The notes beneath the pieces are model-generated. The model had not been told where the DNA came from, searched no databases, and was given only the letters and a program-made list of their open reading frames with translations. Below, piece after piece: positions 24,040 through 36,448 of a stretch of 64,000 nucleotides of DNA. Position 1 is the first letter of the stretch. The number at the start of each line of letters is the position of its first letter. A program made the position numbers and the translations under genes. Origin of the DNA: Gigantopelta aegis. Taxonomy: Eukaryota; Mollusca; Gastropoda; Neomphalida; Peltospiridae. The stretch covers positions 60,266,631-60,330,630 of the forward strand of contig NC_054706.1 of NCBI RefSeq assembly GCF_016097555.1, read 5' to 3'.

Positions 24040-27000
24040 ATGGACTTAGACCAGCCGACACTGATAGCCTACCGTGCCTACATACAGCACCAGATCCGGG
24101 GTGACCTCAATGGAGTGGGGCTCGGACCAGCTAAAACTCCCTTTTATTTCGCGGTCGCCTGTGCCATTTTCGGAGTACTGTTCGGCATCGTCGGGATACT
24201 CATAATAACGCTGCGGTTTAGACATGTCTACCTGGTGTCTTGGAACGACCAGTTTCTTGGTCCCGCATTTGTCATCATATTTCTGATATTGATGTCAGCA
24301 GCGACTTACTTGATTGTCGTTGCGAAGAGAAGAAGTAACCGATTCAGGAGAGAGCTCTACGTAAGTTTACCTGGATAAACCAAACGGGTGGAAATGTTGT
24401 GACAGTTCAAATTTAGTAGGTCGGCTCAGGTGTTCAGTTGTTAAAAAGTAATGGTTTTGAATTTAACTATTGAATAAATGCATGGCAACTCGTACACATG
24501 TATTATTTAATTATAGTATGCTATAATGCTGTAATTTTAATTATCTAGGTCAAATGAAATGTCATACAATTTTAATGGGCACTTCAGACATTTTGAGGCA
24601 CAGTGCACACCCGAAAACTCTCCCCATTGTTTCACATCTGGATTAAAGCATTAAACTTATGTTGGTTATAAAACTTTGGTACAGAACGGTCCCGCAGGAA
24701 CAATATGTATGTGTGGCACAATATCTAGTGGAGGGGCCAAAGTTTCTAGTGGGGGGTGGGGGTGGGGGGTGGCGTCATATTTTAATTTTTTGTTTATATA
24801 GAATGGGACAAAAACATATGTTTTCACCCCCCTCCCCGGCATGATGTACATGTAGATCATTGATATGTAGTGCTTGCCTGAAGTGTGATATGTATATAAA
24901 AGGATGTTAGTTTGTTATGTACTGTCCTGTTTGGAAAAGTGCATATAAAAGATCCATTGATGCTTTATTTAATTTAATAGGAGTAGCCTTTGTGGTAGCA
25001 GTCAGTTTCCTCCCTTTCATTGATCAAGACCATGTGTCAAAATAAATTGAAATTTTTATTGCCACTTTATTTTGAAAAGGGGCCTATGTTCGGACCCACA
25101 GATCAATCCCTGATAAAATGACAGCCAGCATTCCTTTTCAAGTACATTTTACAAGTACATACAAGTAGTCCCATGCTAAAAGGTAATTAAATTAAGTGGA
25201 CTGCAGATTCGCCAATCATCTCATCATCATCTGCTGTGTATGTATATGTATATATATATATATGTTAGTGGTGTCTTGGTTAAACCATCAGACATAATGC
25301 AGGTAGGATTCACAGCCTGGTACCCGCTCCCACCCAGATCGAGTTTTAACAATTCAATGGGTAGGTGTGAGACACCTACACCCTCTTTTTCTCTCACTAA
25401 CCAATAACCCACAGTCCTGGACAGATAGCCCAGATAGTTGTTGTGTGTCCAGGATAGTGTGCTTGAACCGTAATTGGATATAAGCACGAAAATAAGTTGA
25501 AATGAATGAGTGGTGGTCCTATAATATTGTTTTATGTTAAACAGGTTACCATTTTCAAATTATATTAATTTTAATTTATTTTGTTATTTCAGTTTCGTCC
25601 AATTGGTGACTATGGTGTTGGAGTTATTCACAAGAGCATGCTTACCCATGAGCATCAGCTCAAGTAAGTTTCTAAGACCTAATTGGACTCCTAAAATTGT
25701 GAGAGTGATAGTTTCATTGACTTGGTCAGACATCGAAATAAGTGGACCACGGTCCTTCAGGTTACCAGGAGGTTACTACATGTCAAGAAATTCAAATGCA
25801 AAATGAAATGGGTTAACTGTATATCAGTGATAAAGAGAATTGGGACACCATAATATTTGGATTCCATGAAAAGGGCACTTTTATACCTACATGTAAATGG
25901 ACACTCATTTTGTTAGGGGCACAGACGGCTGCCGTGCCCACCAACACTCCCCACAGAGTATAGCTGGAACTGAATCAGATTCCTTTTTATTACCAGTGGC
26001 AGATCCAGAAAATCCATTTAGATGGTGGGGGCCAATAACGTGGCTGAAGGCCACAAACGTTTCCAAGGGATTTATGGATTCTCCAGATGAAAAAATAAAA
26101 ATAAAATAAAACTATAACAAAGTTGGGGTGGGGTAGGCCCATGGATACCCCCCTTAGATCCACCACTGATTACAAGTTCAGTGAATTTGCATTATTACCA
26201 TTAAAAATAAAGGCCCACAGAGGTATTGAAAAGAGTTGCAATGCCCTGGGAATGGAAATTTGAGAGCCTAAAGGGCATGATCCCCTTCAGGTGTTTCAGC
26301 CCTCTAAGCGCATAACATGGAAACGGTGGTGGGGTATGGCCTCCGCAGACTCTCCCCTCACCCCCCATTCCACAGACCCATTCCACAGACCCTAAATGAA
26401 TGAAATTTGATACATGTATGTTTTATCGTTCAACAGGTCCGAGCTGAAATCAGGCACCACACCACACAAGAAAATCATGCCGAGAGGTGATATGTATTCT
26501 CATGTAAGTGTTCCTCTGTTTGCAAAAAAAGGACCATCCTGTAGACCGATTAAAGACTGTACATCTCAGTGTCTTTTGTTATCCCCACATATACATGAAC
26601 ATAGGTGATTTTAAAGTTGCAGACCCTAGTTTAGGGCTCACAATGGAACAAATTTTGGCTGATAATTATTAAAATGTACTTAATTTAAGGAATATTTGAT
26701 TAGCCAAAACCTAAATGTTGTAGCCACTTTGAATAAAAATTAGCATTGGTTAATTTAGCCAGGTACAAGGTGAGCCCTGCTAGTTTCAACCCTTGAAAGT
26801 GGACACTACATGTATGTTTGGTTAATCTACAAACCTGGTACATGTTTATAAAAAATGTAACAGGTTTCCTTTCTAAGACTAAATGTCCAAATTACCAAAT
26901 GTTTGATGTCCAATAGCCAATGATCAATAAATAAATGTGCTCTAGTAACCTTTTTTTTGTTTTTCCCTCTCTATATACCACATGTTAAAACAACCACATG

Positions 27001-28928
27001 TTGGACACGAAATAGCTGTAGTTTATTTTTAAATATGTCGTGATGTTAACCAAATATAATAATTTTTCCTCCAGGATGGTGTAAAGAGAGATAAGTCACG
27101 TGGTCATGAGAATCGGGCTTATGACCAGGAAAGGGACGACCATCATCGTAGAAGACCACAAGGTGAACGCCGGGACGATGACAGGCGCAGACGTCGCGAT
27201 GGTGATGACAGACGGCCACGCAATGGTGATGACAGACGTCCACGTGAAGGTGGCGACAGGCGACCACGCGATGGTGATGACAGAAGACCACGTGAAGGTG
27301 ATGACAGAAGACCCCGTGAAGGTGATGACAGAAGACCCCGTGAAGGTGATGACAGGCGTCGTCAAGACGATAGGCGCAGGTACGAGGAAGACCGAAGGCG
27401 ACGAGCGGAGGTGAAACGACAGGAAGCAGAAGGCGAGGGACCACCATCTGAAGAACGAGTCAGGGGGAGACGACCACCCAAGTTCATCCAACCCAGCTCT
27501 CAGGCGTAAGTTAATTTTCTGAATAAATTGGGTTTTTTATTATTTTACCCTAAACTTATTTTAAATATTAAAAAAAAAAGCCCATAATTTTTTAAGGTGT
27601 GGTTCTTGAACATATGTCCGACACCATACATGTATAACCCTAAATAAAAATGTGTGAGTGGTGCTTCATTAAATAAAAATGTCTTTCTTTCTTTTTTTAT
27701 ACGCCTATCTATGACGAGTTGTATAATGGTATTGCATTGTGTGTACGTACGTATGTACATACATCCATCTGTTAACTTTTTCTTGTCAAGACCATAGCTT
27801 GCAGACAGCTGCATACAGGACCATCAAACCTCTCATATAAGAAAAACTTGGGATGGTGGTGTGTCGCATACTATTACAAGGTCATTGTGACCTACTTTTC
27901 ACTGTCTACTGCACATAACAATAAATCCTTGTCCAGACTATATCTTGCATACAGATGCATACAGGGGCATCAAACCTCACATGTAGGAACAACTTGGGAT
28001 GGTGGTGTGTCGCGTGCTATTAGTAGGTGACCGTGATCTACTTTTCACGGTCTACTGCACATAACAGTAAATCCTTGTCCGGACCATATCTTGCATACAG
28101 GACCATCAAACCTCACATGTAGGAACAACTTGGGATGGCGTTGTGTCGCATACTAGTACTAGGTGGCTGTAACCTACTTAGTCCAGAATTTGTTACTCCC
28201 TTGTCCTGTCTGTAAAATATAATTACTCTTCCAGGATGCAATTCAGCCCCAAGAATACATATATGCTAATTTCTTGGCAGTTCTGTATTGTTAAAATTAC
28301 ATACATAAACTGTTTCTCTGCCAATATAAATGTGTCACCAGAGTACCCATGTTAAACAAAATTTCCCTTTCTAATAAAGAACAATAACTTCATTAATCAG
28401 ATAGCACCTTATCCAATGGATACAGTATCATCAGTAGTTGATCCAAAACAAACAGTTTAACTGTTCATCCATAAATTGCAAAAATTTCACATTAGAATTG
28501 ATTCATACCCCTAACATATTCATTAATATCTGTGGATTTCCATCAAACTCCTGACGGGCGTATCCTGTACCTCACCAGCACTCTTGTTATTTATTCAAGG
28601 AATAATGCAATAAAAACCATCTGTCAAGGTTGACATTGCTTAGCTTTGTATTAGGCCTATAATAAACAGAGGCTACATGTATTTCATATTTTTAAAAATG
28701 TTGTTTTATTTGTTTATTTATGAGTAAGGCTTTTAGATCATGTTATCATAAAGAGCTCATCAGCGAGTGAAAATATTTGTCGTAGTAAAGACAATACTTC
28801 ATATAGAGTAAATGTGAAAACTACAATTATTTAATTTCACTATTTCAATGTTTTTCAGACCCGCGATAGTTTTGGATGCAGATTTTGGAGTGGGAACAGG
28901 CCATGTCGATTCTGAATCAGAGCTGTGA
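24040..28928 (+). CDS. two-transmembrane protein with Arg/Asp repeat tail, complete, five exons, 319 aa
   Basis: Exons: 24040-24360, 25593-25663, 26437-26503, 27075-27505, 28859-28928. All donors begin GTAAGT or GTAAG, acceptors end CAG, and lengths sum to 960 nt (320 codons with stop) with matching phases. Residues 35-58 and 72-95 are hydrophobic membrane segments joined by a 13-residue loop, giving a hairpin topology with both ends probably cytoplasmic. Residues about 85-153 include FRPIGDYGVGVIHKS. Exon 4 encodes an RRPR(E/D/N)GDD repeat made by tandem 24-bp units (about 27195-27350) within a very charged tail. The C-terminus is VDSESEL. I do not recognise the family firmly; the layout and the FLGPAF segment faintly recall TMEM200-type proteins. 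No signal peptide. Introns hold SINE, MITE-like and tandem repeat sequence. Function unknown. Confidence 0.82.
25265..25513 (+). mobile_element. family-C SINE in intron 1 of the two-TM gene
   Basis: The head GGTGTCTTGGTTAAACCATC and body (CCTGGACAGATAGCCCAGAT, TTGGATATAAGCACGAAAAT) match 8311-8560. Confidence 0.75.
25725..25800. repeat. half copy of the repeat at 63570-63888
   Basis: CATCGAAATAAGTGGACCAC then GGTTACCAGGAGGTTACTAC. The opposite inverted end is not found here. Confidence 0.55.
26606..26840. repeat. family-F dispersed repeat, diverged copy
   Basis: It contains AAAGTTGCAGACCCTAGTTT and, later, GGTTAATCTACAAACCTGGT, which recur in the copies at 34832-35135 and 36449-37190. Class unknown. 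Confidence 0.5.
26892..26950 (+). mobile_element. family-A SINE tail fragment
   Basis: ATGTCCAATAGCCAATGATC followed by AATAAATGTGCTCTAGTAAC is the family-A tail only. Confidence 0.7.
27594..27692 (+). mobile_element. family-B SINE tail fragment
   Basis: CATATGTCCGACACCATACA then AAATAAAAATGTGTGAGTGG and a CTTTCTTTC tail. Confidence 0.65.
27698..28588. repeat. repeat element with an internal tandem of about 140 bp
   Basis: The left end reads TATACGCCTATCTATGACGA and the right CTGACGGGCGTATCCTG, roughly inverted. Inside, about 27783-28190, a unit containing CATACAGGACCATCAAACCT, AACTTGGGATGGTGGTGTGT and GTCTACTGCACATAACA occurs about 2.7 times. It lies within intron 4 of the two-TM gene and has no ORF. 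Confidence 0.6.
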
Positions 28929-31545
28929 TCGAAATGGAGACAACAATTTTAATATCAATGATTCATTGACCATTAATGGGATGTAGTCACCACAATCTCT
29001 GTATAATTATAATCCACCTTTTTCCTATGGAGTCCGACTCCATGAATAGGAAAGAGTTAGCTATATAGTTTAGAAACAGTGGATCTTTATAAATGTGGGG
29101 TGTTTTTTTTAACGATTTCAAGGCTAATTTGGGCACAAACGGAGATCTATACTTCATAAATACTGAGATCTTTTTTTATGCTGTAATATTCCTAACATGT
29201 TCAGAAATGCATTTCAGTTTACTTAATCTACCGTAATTATGGCTTAACATTCCAGTCATATTCAGGCCAGCATATTTATACTTGCATGTAGTTTGGGCTT
29301 GTTTATCAGTATGTCATAAATATGTTATTTATGGAATACTTGCCTATATTTTAGGCACATCCTTTATCATCTCATCTTGGTGCAATCTAAAGCCCTGAAT
29401 TAGTTTTCCCTTTAAATGTTGTCAGATTACTGGTGCTAAAACTTTTATCAGATGGCTTAACAGTGCAAGGGCTATCCCGAGTTTATAATCTCTGTATCAT
29501 ATTTACATTAAAAAAAAATTTGCTTTCATAAATATAGAATACTAAACGAGCCTGCCTGTTATACCATTTTTATGGGAAACTAGTGAACAGTTTTGGTATC
29601 TGACGAGTGAAAGCGAGTCTGATACCAACACTGTTCACGAGTTTCATAAGCTCATTTAGTATTTTATTTATTACAAATCAACTGCAAACAAGCTGCAATG
29701 TAGAAGTAAGCAGATCGAGACTTACTACATGTTATGTTTTCTACAAATTGGGTCAATGAGTGATCTACGTCACGCCAATATTACACTAGTTAGATACTGA
29801 GTGATTGTTATTACATGAGCAATATCATACACTGGTGTGTAATAAATGAATATCTATATATACTTTAATACATTTCTGTTCATCATATTAGTTGATCAGT
29901 ATGGATGTATAGGATTTCATGCTGATTTCAAGGTACATGCAAAAGATTAAATGATCTTTATAAAGCATAAAATCGTACACCACCTTCAATAAAGGTAATA
30001 ATCAAATCATATTTTCAAAGTAAAAAAAAGAAGATACATTAAAAGTGTATAGATGAAAATCGTGTGGGGTTGGGGGTGGGGAATCATATCATTAATTTTT
30101 TTACCAGCAATTAACTCTTTTCATCCAGTAACCATAATATATTTGAAATGACTGGGTCATGGGGAACCCTGGTTTAAAAGTAGTGTGTCCACTAGTGTCT
30201 ATGTGGACATGTTTTGTGTGCGTGTCCATTTATGTAGTTAACAGACTGTTGTAGTTTTATGTCCACTTGTTTGTTTTCTGACACATGTCCTACCTATTGC
30301 TACATGATCCGGGTGGCACTGCACCAGACAAATGGACACACTACTTTAGTTTTATTAATCAATAACTATGTCAGTAAATTAAAATCCACTATCAGTTTTT
30401 AATAATTTATGGCTACAGACAGAAACTAGTCCCTTTAAGATTTTTTATTGTTTTCAGTCATCCACGTCCTATTTTAGCATCACAAACTGGTTCATATTGG
30501 TGACCATTGTACATACCATTTTAGTGCACAAATCGCTTTCTTTTTAAACAGCCTATATACTATTAAGCTTTTTGATATAGTTGTATCATTTTTATGTATA
30601 TTAAAATACACAACGTTGTACATATATGCATCCCTAAAAATTCAGATTATTCTGTGATGTCAAATGAATGGATGACAGTTTAGTACAGATAATAAAGTAA
30701 AATTTCTGCTAATGAAAACAAATGTCATAGCACACATTTTGCAACAGCTTTTAGCATCGTTATTCCTGATACCTATTATATATACCCTGTCATGAATAGC
30801 TTCGGGGAGAGCAGAAAATGTTGCCAAATTATCAATTAAACATCAACATTTTGCAGAAACCCAGTTATTATCCAACAAAATACCAATAATTACATGCAGT
30901 TATTTCACCAAAGTAAAATAAAATTTGTCAATTGTTTTTAAAAAGTTGCAGTTTGTGAATGCCCGTACAGTAATAGAGATGTATCGGTACAGTAATGGAT
31001 ATGTATTGTGTCATTCTAGAACTGACATTGACCAGGTATGAATATATACATGTATATCATCTTACTAGCAATTTTATATTATATATTTCTTCCATTTAAA
31101 AAAACAACAAAAACATATTGTTTTCAAGTTTTGTTTAGATCAAAACGTGAATAGGTATTTTTGGCAAATTTAATTTTTTTACTGTACATAAAACATTCCA
31201 ATGTTTTACATAATTTTTTATGGAAATAAATATTTTATAACTTTTTATATTGACTTTGCTTTATTTGTACCACGCTTTGGTGTCGGTCCCTTTGATTTTA
31301 CCCGTGGTGTATCCCATAGATAGACCACGGGTGTGTCTGACCTAAATTTTAGCGATTGCTGAATGGCTGAAGAAAGTTACGCCTACAGATTCAGCAGGAA
31401 GTAAAAGACAATAAATATATTTTATTCACCTGCTAAACATTTCATTTTTTTCCCCGAGGCACTTCAAATTTCGAGGAGGGGTTACGTAGCGCTCTCTCCT
31501 TGTAGGCCTATCGGCGCCTGTAATATCAGATGAATTAGTATTCCC
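28929..31545. other. 3' UTR and/or intergenic sequence, no further exon seen
   Basis: Directly downstream of the stop at 28928. Possible polyadenylation motifs exist (AATAAA near 30692 and 31225), but the transcript end cannot be set. It contains a long hairpin (29538-29663) and a diverged repeat at 30790-30960. Confidence 0.4.
29538..29663. repeat. long imperfect hairpin
   Basis: AATACTAAACGAGC at the left pairs with GCTCATTTAGTATT at the right, and GTGAACAGTTTTGGTATC pairs with GATACCAACACTGTTCAC. Arms are roughly 55 bases. This is either a small MITE or a structured 3' UTR segment. Confidence 0.65.
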
Positions 31546-33650
31546 CAATCTGATTAAAATTAGCTCTACTGGGTCTTACCAGTAGATCTAACAGCATTGC
31601 GTGGACTTCCATGTCCAGGTGACATTTCATCTATAAATAACAATTTAAATATCGACCAATTACACTTCGCCTTTTATAGCGTTATTCGGGAGCATGCAAA
31701 TTCTAAAAATATCTGGCGAGACTATGCAATAGGCGAACTTGTTGGTATACCACCCTCGGATGAAGCAATGATTGGGGCAGCCTGTGCGACATGTTGATAA
31801 AATAATTCAGTCTAAAGCAAGTAAGATAACGTTCTCGGGGCTAGCGCTGGGTGAGCAAAACATTTTACCAAATCATGTATGTAAACGTCAAACATTGCAG
31901 AAATCCAGTTATTTTGTAAGAGAATATCATTATTGTTTTTCTGGCAAATTAAAATAAAATTAGCCAATAATTATTTTTAAAATCCTGAATTGGCGACTGC
32001 CAGAGCTAGCCCAGGCCTCTCCAGATGGAAATAGAAGGAGCGCAATCCATTGTTCTGCTGATAAGAATTCAAGGCGAAAAATTTAAGAACCGTTCCACAT
32101 ATTAAAACAAAAAAACCCAGATACAACGGATATGGTGAATAACTATTACAGGGTATTTTCCCAATTTCAACATTACATACTCTTATTTCATTCTGTTGTA
32201 ACTTTATCGACACATGTTACATGTTTATAGATTAACAAAATCATATCCATGGGTTGAAACTAGGGTCTGCGACTTTAAGTAACATGCTTTTAATGGAAAC
32301 ATAATGGGCCGAATTGACAAATGTCGTTGTTATCTTACACTCATGTAAACTTATTAAACACGTGTATTTAGAAAAACAATATTTTCACAACAAAATGTTA
32401 AACATGCGTCTATCATTCCTAAAAGTGAGTTTAACGGCCAATCAAATAATGAGATTTGCAAAACAAGGGCGAGGGGTTGATTTTCATACGTTTAGACAAA
32501 GGCGTAGCGCCCATTATGCACAGCACGCATGTGCGTAATGCAAAAATATATATATATAAAAATCCGGGAATAGGTCGAGGCTGTCTGTAATTGTTCTATT
32601 AAATATCCTCTTAAAATTGACTCGGAAAAAGATAGAAAAAAATGGCTCAGAATGCATCTACAGGCGTTCTGAGTTTCAAAATGTTCACGGTGGAATCCCT
32701 CCGAATCCCCCCGCTCGGGCTAAAAAAAATTTTGGTTACGCCCTTGCGTTTAGTCATTACAGTAATGCAGAAATCTTTGTTTCAAGAGCTGGGATGGACA
32801 TCATTGTTATGTTTAATATTGCTCAGCAAGAGACTAATAAAATACAAGAAGATTACGTGTATTCTGGGTTAGATTTAGCAACTTGAAAATACACAGATTA
32901 CAATTTCATCGGTACTGGAAATGATCAGTTTGAATTTATCCAGCCAACAAGGAGAAACAGCGCGTTTGTTAATGTCCATTTTGTAACAAACAACCCATTC
33001 CTGAGTTTGCTGCAATTTTAAAAATGTTATCGACTAAAAGAGACTTTTTAACATAGGCCTACAAGGAATGCCAGCGGGTCGAATTTCAATTTTTTTTAAC
33101 AGCACGAAAAATGTTGCCTCGGTTTAATAACCGAAATTAGGGCACCAAGGCAAATTGGAGGGACACGTAGGCAAACTTTCCTTGAAAAGAGGGGCACGAA
33201 GGCAACGTATAAATTTCTGAGACAAAACCCGGAAAGCATTACAGAAACTTAAAGAAAATTATCTCCTTAACTATTTAAAGAGTTTTAGACTCAAGTACTC
33301 AGCCGCCCCCCCCCCCCCCCAAAAAAAAAAATGCTAGCTACTGCCCTGAATTGCCGACCCTGTGATGGTATAGCCATAAAACCTGTTTATATTAGTATAC
33401 AATCCAGAGTTTATTACTGCACTTTTCCCCGTTTTTTCAATGTTGAAATAGGCCAACAAGTTCGCCTATTGCATTGTCTCGACTGATATTTTTAGAATTT
33501 ATATGCTCCCGAATAATGTTATAAAAGGCTAAGTGTAATTGGTCGATATTTAAATTGTTATTTATAGATGAAATGTCACCAGGACATGGGAGTCCACACA
33601 ATGCTGTTAGATCTACTGATGAGACCAGCAGAGCTAATTTTAATCAGATT
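31546..33650. mobile_element. 2.1-kb element with inverted arms of about 205 bp, no ORF
   Basis: The left arm 31546-31760 (CCAATCTGATTAAAATTAGC ... GGCGAACTTGTTGG) is repeated as its reverse complement at about 33440-33650. Identity is high by eye. The interior (about 1.7 kb) carries the dispersed repeat at 31838-32012 and no coding domain. No target duplication is clear. Confidence 0.7.
31838..32012 (+). repeat. dispersed repeat, copy 2 of the family at 7165
   Basis: It begins GGGGCTAGCGCTGGGTGAGC and ends GCGACTGCCAGAGCTAGCCC. The ends share GGGCTAGC in inverted form. Confidence 0.6.
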
Positions 33651-34134
33651 GTGCCGGATGCTGATGGTTGCGTCTTCGTCTGCACTAGAGGAACACCATC
33701 TTGTCCTTGTGCAGTGTCGGATGTTAATAGCTGAACAGTGGTTGTGTTATCCATAGGAGCACTGATGATTAGTTCTTCGTCTTTTGCATCTGATCTATCC
33801 GTTTCTCATCCAGTTGAAGTGCTGGAACACCTATCCCTTTGACCATTATTACTGCTTGGGTTTAAAATGAGCCTTCTATTTAAAATGGGCCAGGTGCTCG
33901 TTTTAACCGAGTGCCTATTTGTTGACAGCCGCCATGTTTAGCTTCTGAACTGGACTCTATTGTCATATTGGCTATGCCAATACTTGAATTTAATTGCCTA
34001 GTTAACAAATTCTTGTTTGGCATCTCTGATGAATCATGTGTATTCAATATTAAGGCAGAGTCACAAATAAACTTTGATTAAAAACACAGAACCTGTCACT
34101 TTGTCATGTGCGGTATGCAAGAATATCAGACATC

Positions 34135-34374
34135 AGTGTTTTTGCCAGAGGTAAAACGGATATGGCGCTATACCCAAATGTTGTTGCAGATTAAAAAAAA
34201 TTAAGTTAACCTTTTGAAAAAAATAATTTCTCCAATCATTACTGTATGATTTTCTTGACCCTAAACTCGACCCATTTTCTTTCTGGAGGAGACCCCACCC
34301 CACCCCCATGTTGACTGTGGTTGCATTCAATTCCATAGAGCCATTCCCAAAAATGTCTTTCTGGCAGAAACACT
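34135..34374 (-). mobile_element. GTTTCTGCCAGA-family MITE, copy a
   Basis: The ends AGTGTTTTTGCCAGAG and CTTTCTGGCAGAAACACT are inverted. Subterminal TATGGCGCTATACCC and GAGCCATTCCCA pair imperfectly. The copy is 240 bp with no ORF. Confidence 0.78.
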
Positions 34375-34486
34375 CAGTATTGCTCTGTTATTTGGCACAG
34401 TTATTTTAGTATGTAGCGTAAAAAGAAGGCAATGCTCCAAATAGTAGAAATGATGCAGAGTATGAAATCTTTCAAAGTGGTTCAAG

Positions 34487-34728
34487 TGGGTGGGATGTAG
34501 CTCATTGGTAGAGTGCTCGCCTGATGTAAGATACATATCTGTCGTTGGACCCATTGGGCTATTTCACGTTCCAGCCAGTGCACCACAACTTGTGTATTAC
34601 AGGCCGTAATGTGCTATCCATTCTGTGGGATGATGCTTAGGAATGGTCCCAAGTTGCTACTAATTACCAAATGCCCAAACATCAATAAATCAATGTGCTC
34701 AGGTGGTGCCGTTAAGAAAAAAACACTT
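34487..34728 (+). mobile_element. family-A SINE
   Basis: The tRNA-like head GGTGGGATGTAGCTCATTGG then TAGAGTGCTCGCC, and the tail CATCAATAAATCAATGTGCT. The B-box region is degraded. Confidence 0.75.
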
Positions 34729-34831
34729 TAAATTTCATAGCGGTTAAAATTAAGAACATGCATAAATCTACACATAGCATCCACTTTTTGAAAGAGGTTT
34801 TTGACAATTTGCTGATGGATCTTTATTGTTT

Positions 34832-35135
34832 GTAATGTAACATTAGGTACCACCTTGTTTTGTGTTTAGCTATTGGATACAACAGAATGAAACAAGAGTC
34901 TGTATGTTGAAATACCCTTAAAAATAGACTAAAATGTGACTACATAACCGTTACTTCTCAGACGCATGTGAGTTTTTAAAAATATGAAAAATGCATTTTA
35001 TGGTATTAGAAACACCAGGATGACCAGAAACACTTCGGTTGTACGGAAATGGATAATCTAAACAATAAAATATAAGTAATGTTTTATTTTAGTGAAAAAT
35101 ATGCCTTCGTGTTTAAAAACTAGGGTCTGTTCCTT
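34832..35135. repeat. family-F dispersed repeat
   Basis: It shares GGTATTAGAAACACCAGGAT, TTACTTCTCAGA and ACTAGGGTCTGT with the copy at 36449-37190. Confidence 0.65.
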
Positions 35136-35147
35136 TAATAAAAAAAA

Positions 35148-35452
35148 TTGTTTTGTTTAACGACACCATTAGACCACATTTGTTAATTAATCGTTGGCTA
35201 TTGGATGTCAAACATTTGGTAATTATCAGAGGAAACCTGCTATATTTTCATAATGCAGCAAGGGATACTAGTATTGTATATGCACTTTCTCACAGGCTGG
35301 AAACCATATACCACAGCCTGTGACCAATTGTGGTTCACTGGTTGGAACGAGAAAAAACCCAGTCAGTTGAATGGATCCACTGATGTGGTTCGATCCCGCA
35401 ACACAAGCACTTAAGTGAGCACTTAACCAACTGAGCTAAATCCCACCCTTGG
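35148..35452 (-). mobile_element. family-A SINE, full length
   Basis: It runs from TTTTGTTTAACGACACCATT to the complement of the tRNA-like head, CCAACTGAGCTAAATCCCAC. Confidence 0.8.
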
Positions 35453-35937
35453 AGTTAATAATGCATACTGTGTTAATTTTCAGTGAGATGACATTTTGGG
35501 TGACAGTATACAGGATCTGCGACAAAGATCCTGTCACAAAATCAAACAGGTTTATGAACTGAATAATACAGATGAGAATGAATAAGACAAGGTTTAATAA
35601 TAAGTTTGCTTTGTAGAAAAAATGTTTTTGTTATTCCCATCTTCATCGAATGAATCGATCGCTGTGATAAAATATTATCGCCAACTGATAAAAAGTAGTT
35701 TCGTTTTTGTAGTGGCGGTGTATATATTATTTGGCACCCAAGATGAATGATTTTAATGCCAAACACTACTACTTCCGTCGATTTTATAAGCGTTTTTTTT
35801 TTTTGTGGAAAAAAGTGTACATTTGGAAATAGCGGAGATAGGTGCTGGAAAATAAAGAGGGGCGCTGAAAAATAAAGGAGGGCGGCGAAATGCAATAGCA
35901 GGGAGGGCCGCCCCGCTTAAATGGAGCAGCGAGAACA

Positions 35938-36163
35938 CTGACACCACTAGAGCACATTTATTAATTCATCATCGGCTAATCGATGTCAAACATTTGGTAA
36001 ATCTGACTGTCATCAGAGGAAAACTGCTACAAATTCCATTAGTAGCAAGGGATCTTTTATATAATTAGCATGGCCTTTGATATGCCAGTTGTATTGTACT
36101 GGCTGGAACGAGAAATAGCCCAATGGGCCCACTGACAGGGATCGATCCTAGATTGACTGTGCA
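35938..36163 (-). mobile_element. family-A SINE, head truncated
   Basis: ACACCACTAGAGCACATTTA through GAACGAGAAATAGCCCAATG to GGGATCGATCCTAGATTGAC. Confidence 0.78.
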
Positions 36164-36179
36164 TCAAAAAAAGAAAAAA

Positions 36180-36448
36180 AAAAGAGAAATGTTTTATTTA
36201 ACGACACACTCAACACATTTTATTTAGTTATATATGGTTAAGGACCACACAGATATTGAGAGAGGAAACCCGCTGTCGCCACTACATGGGCTACTCTTTT
36301 TCGATTAGCAGCAAGGGATCTTTTATATGCACCATCCCACAGACTGGCTGGAACGAAATATAACCCAATGGGCCCACCGACGGGAATCAATCCCAGACCG
36401 ACCGTGCGTTGAGTGAGCACTTTACCACTGGGCTACGTCCCGCTCCTA
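36180..36448 (-). mobile_element. family-B SINE, internally shortened
   Basis: It starts AGAGAAATGTTTTATTTAAC and ends at the tRNA-like head CTGGGCTACGTCCCGCTCC. The middle GGCCTTTGATATACC block is missing. Confidence 0.8.

Noticed and set aside
27046-27491. Two long minus-strand ORFs rich in His/Cys or Val/Thr
   Set aside because: Shadows of the plus-strand exon 4 repeat, whose splice sites and phase support the plus frame.
31597-31797. 66-codon ORF in the left arm of the long inverted element
   Set aside because: The same sequence in the other arm is not open, and no motif is present.
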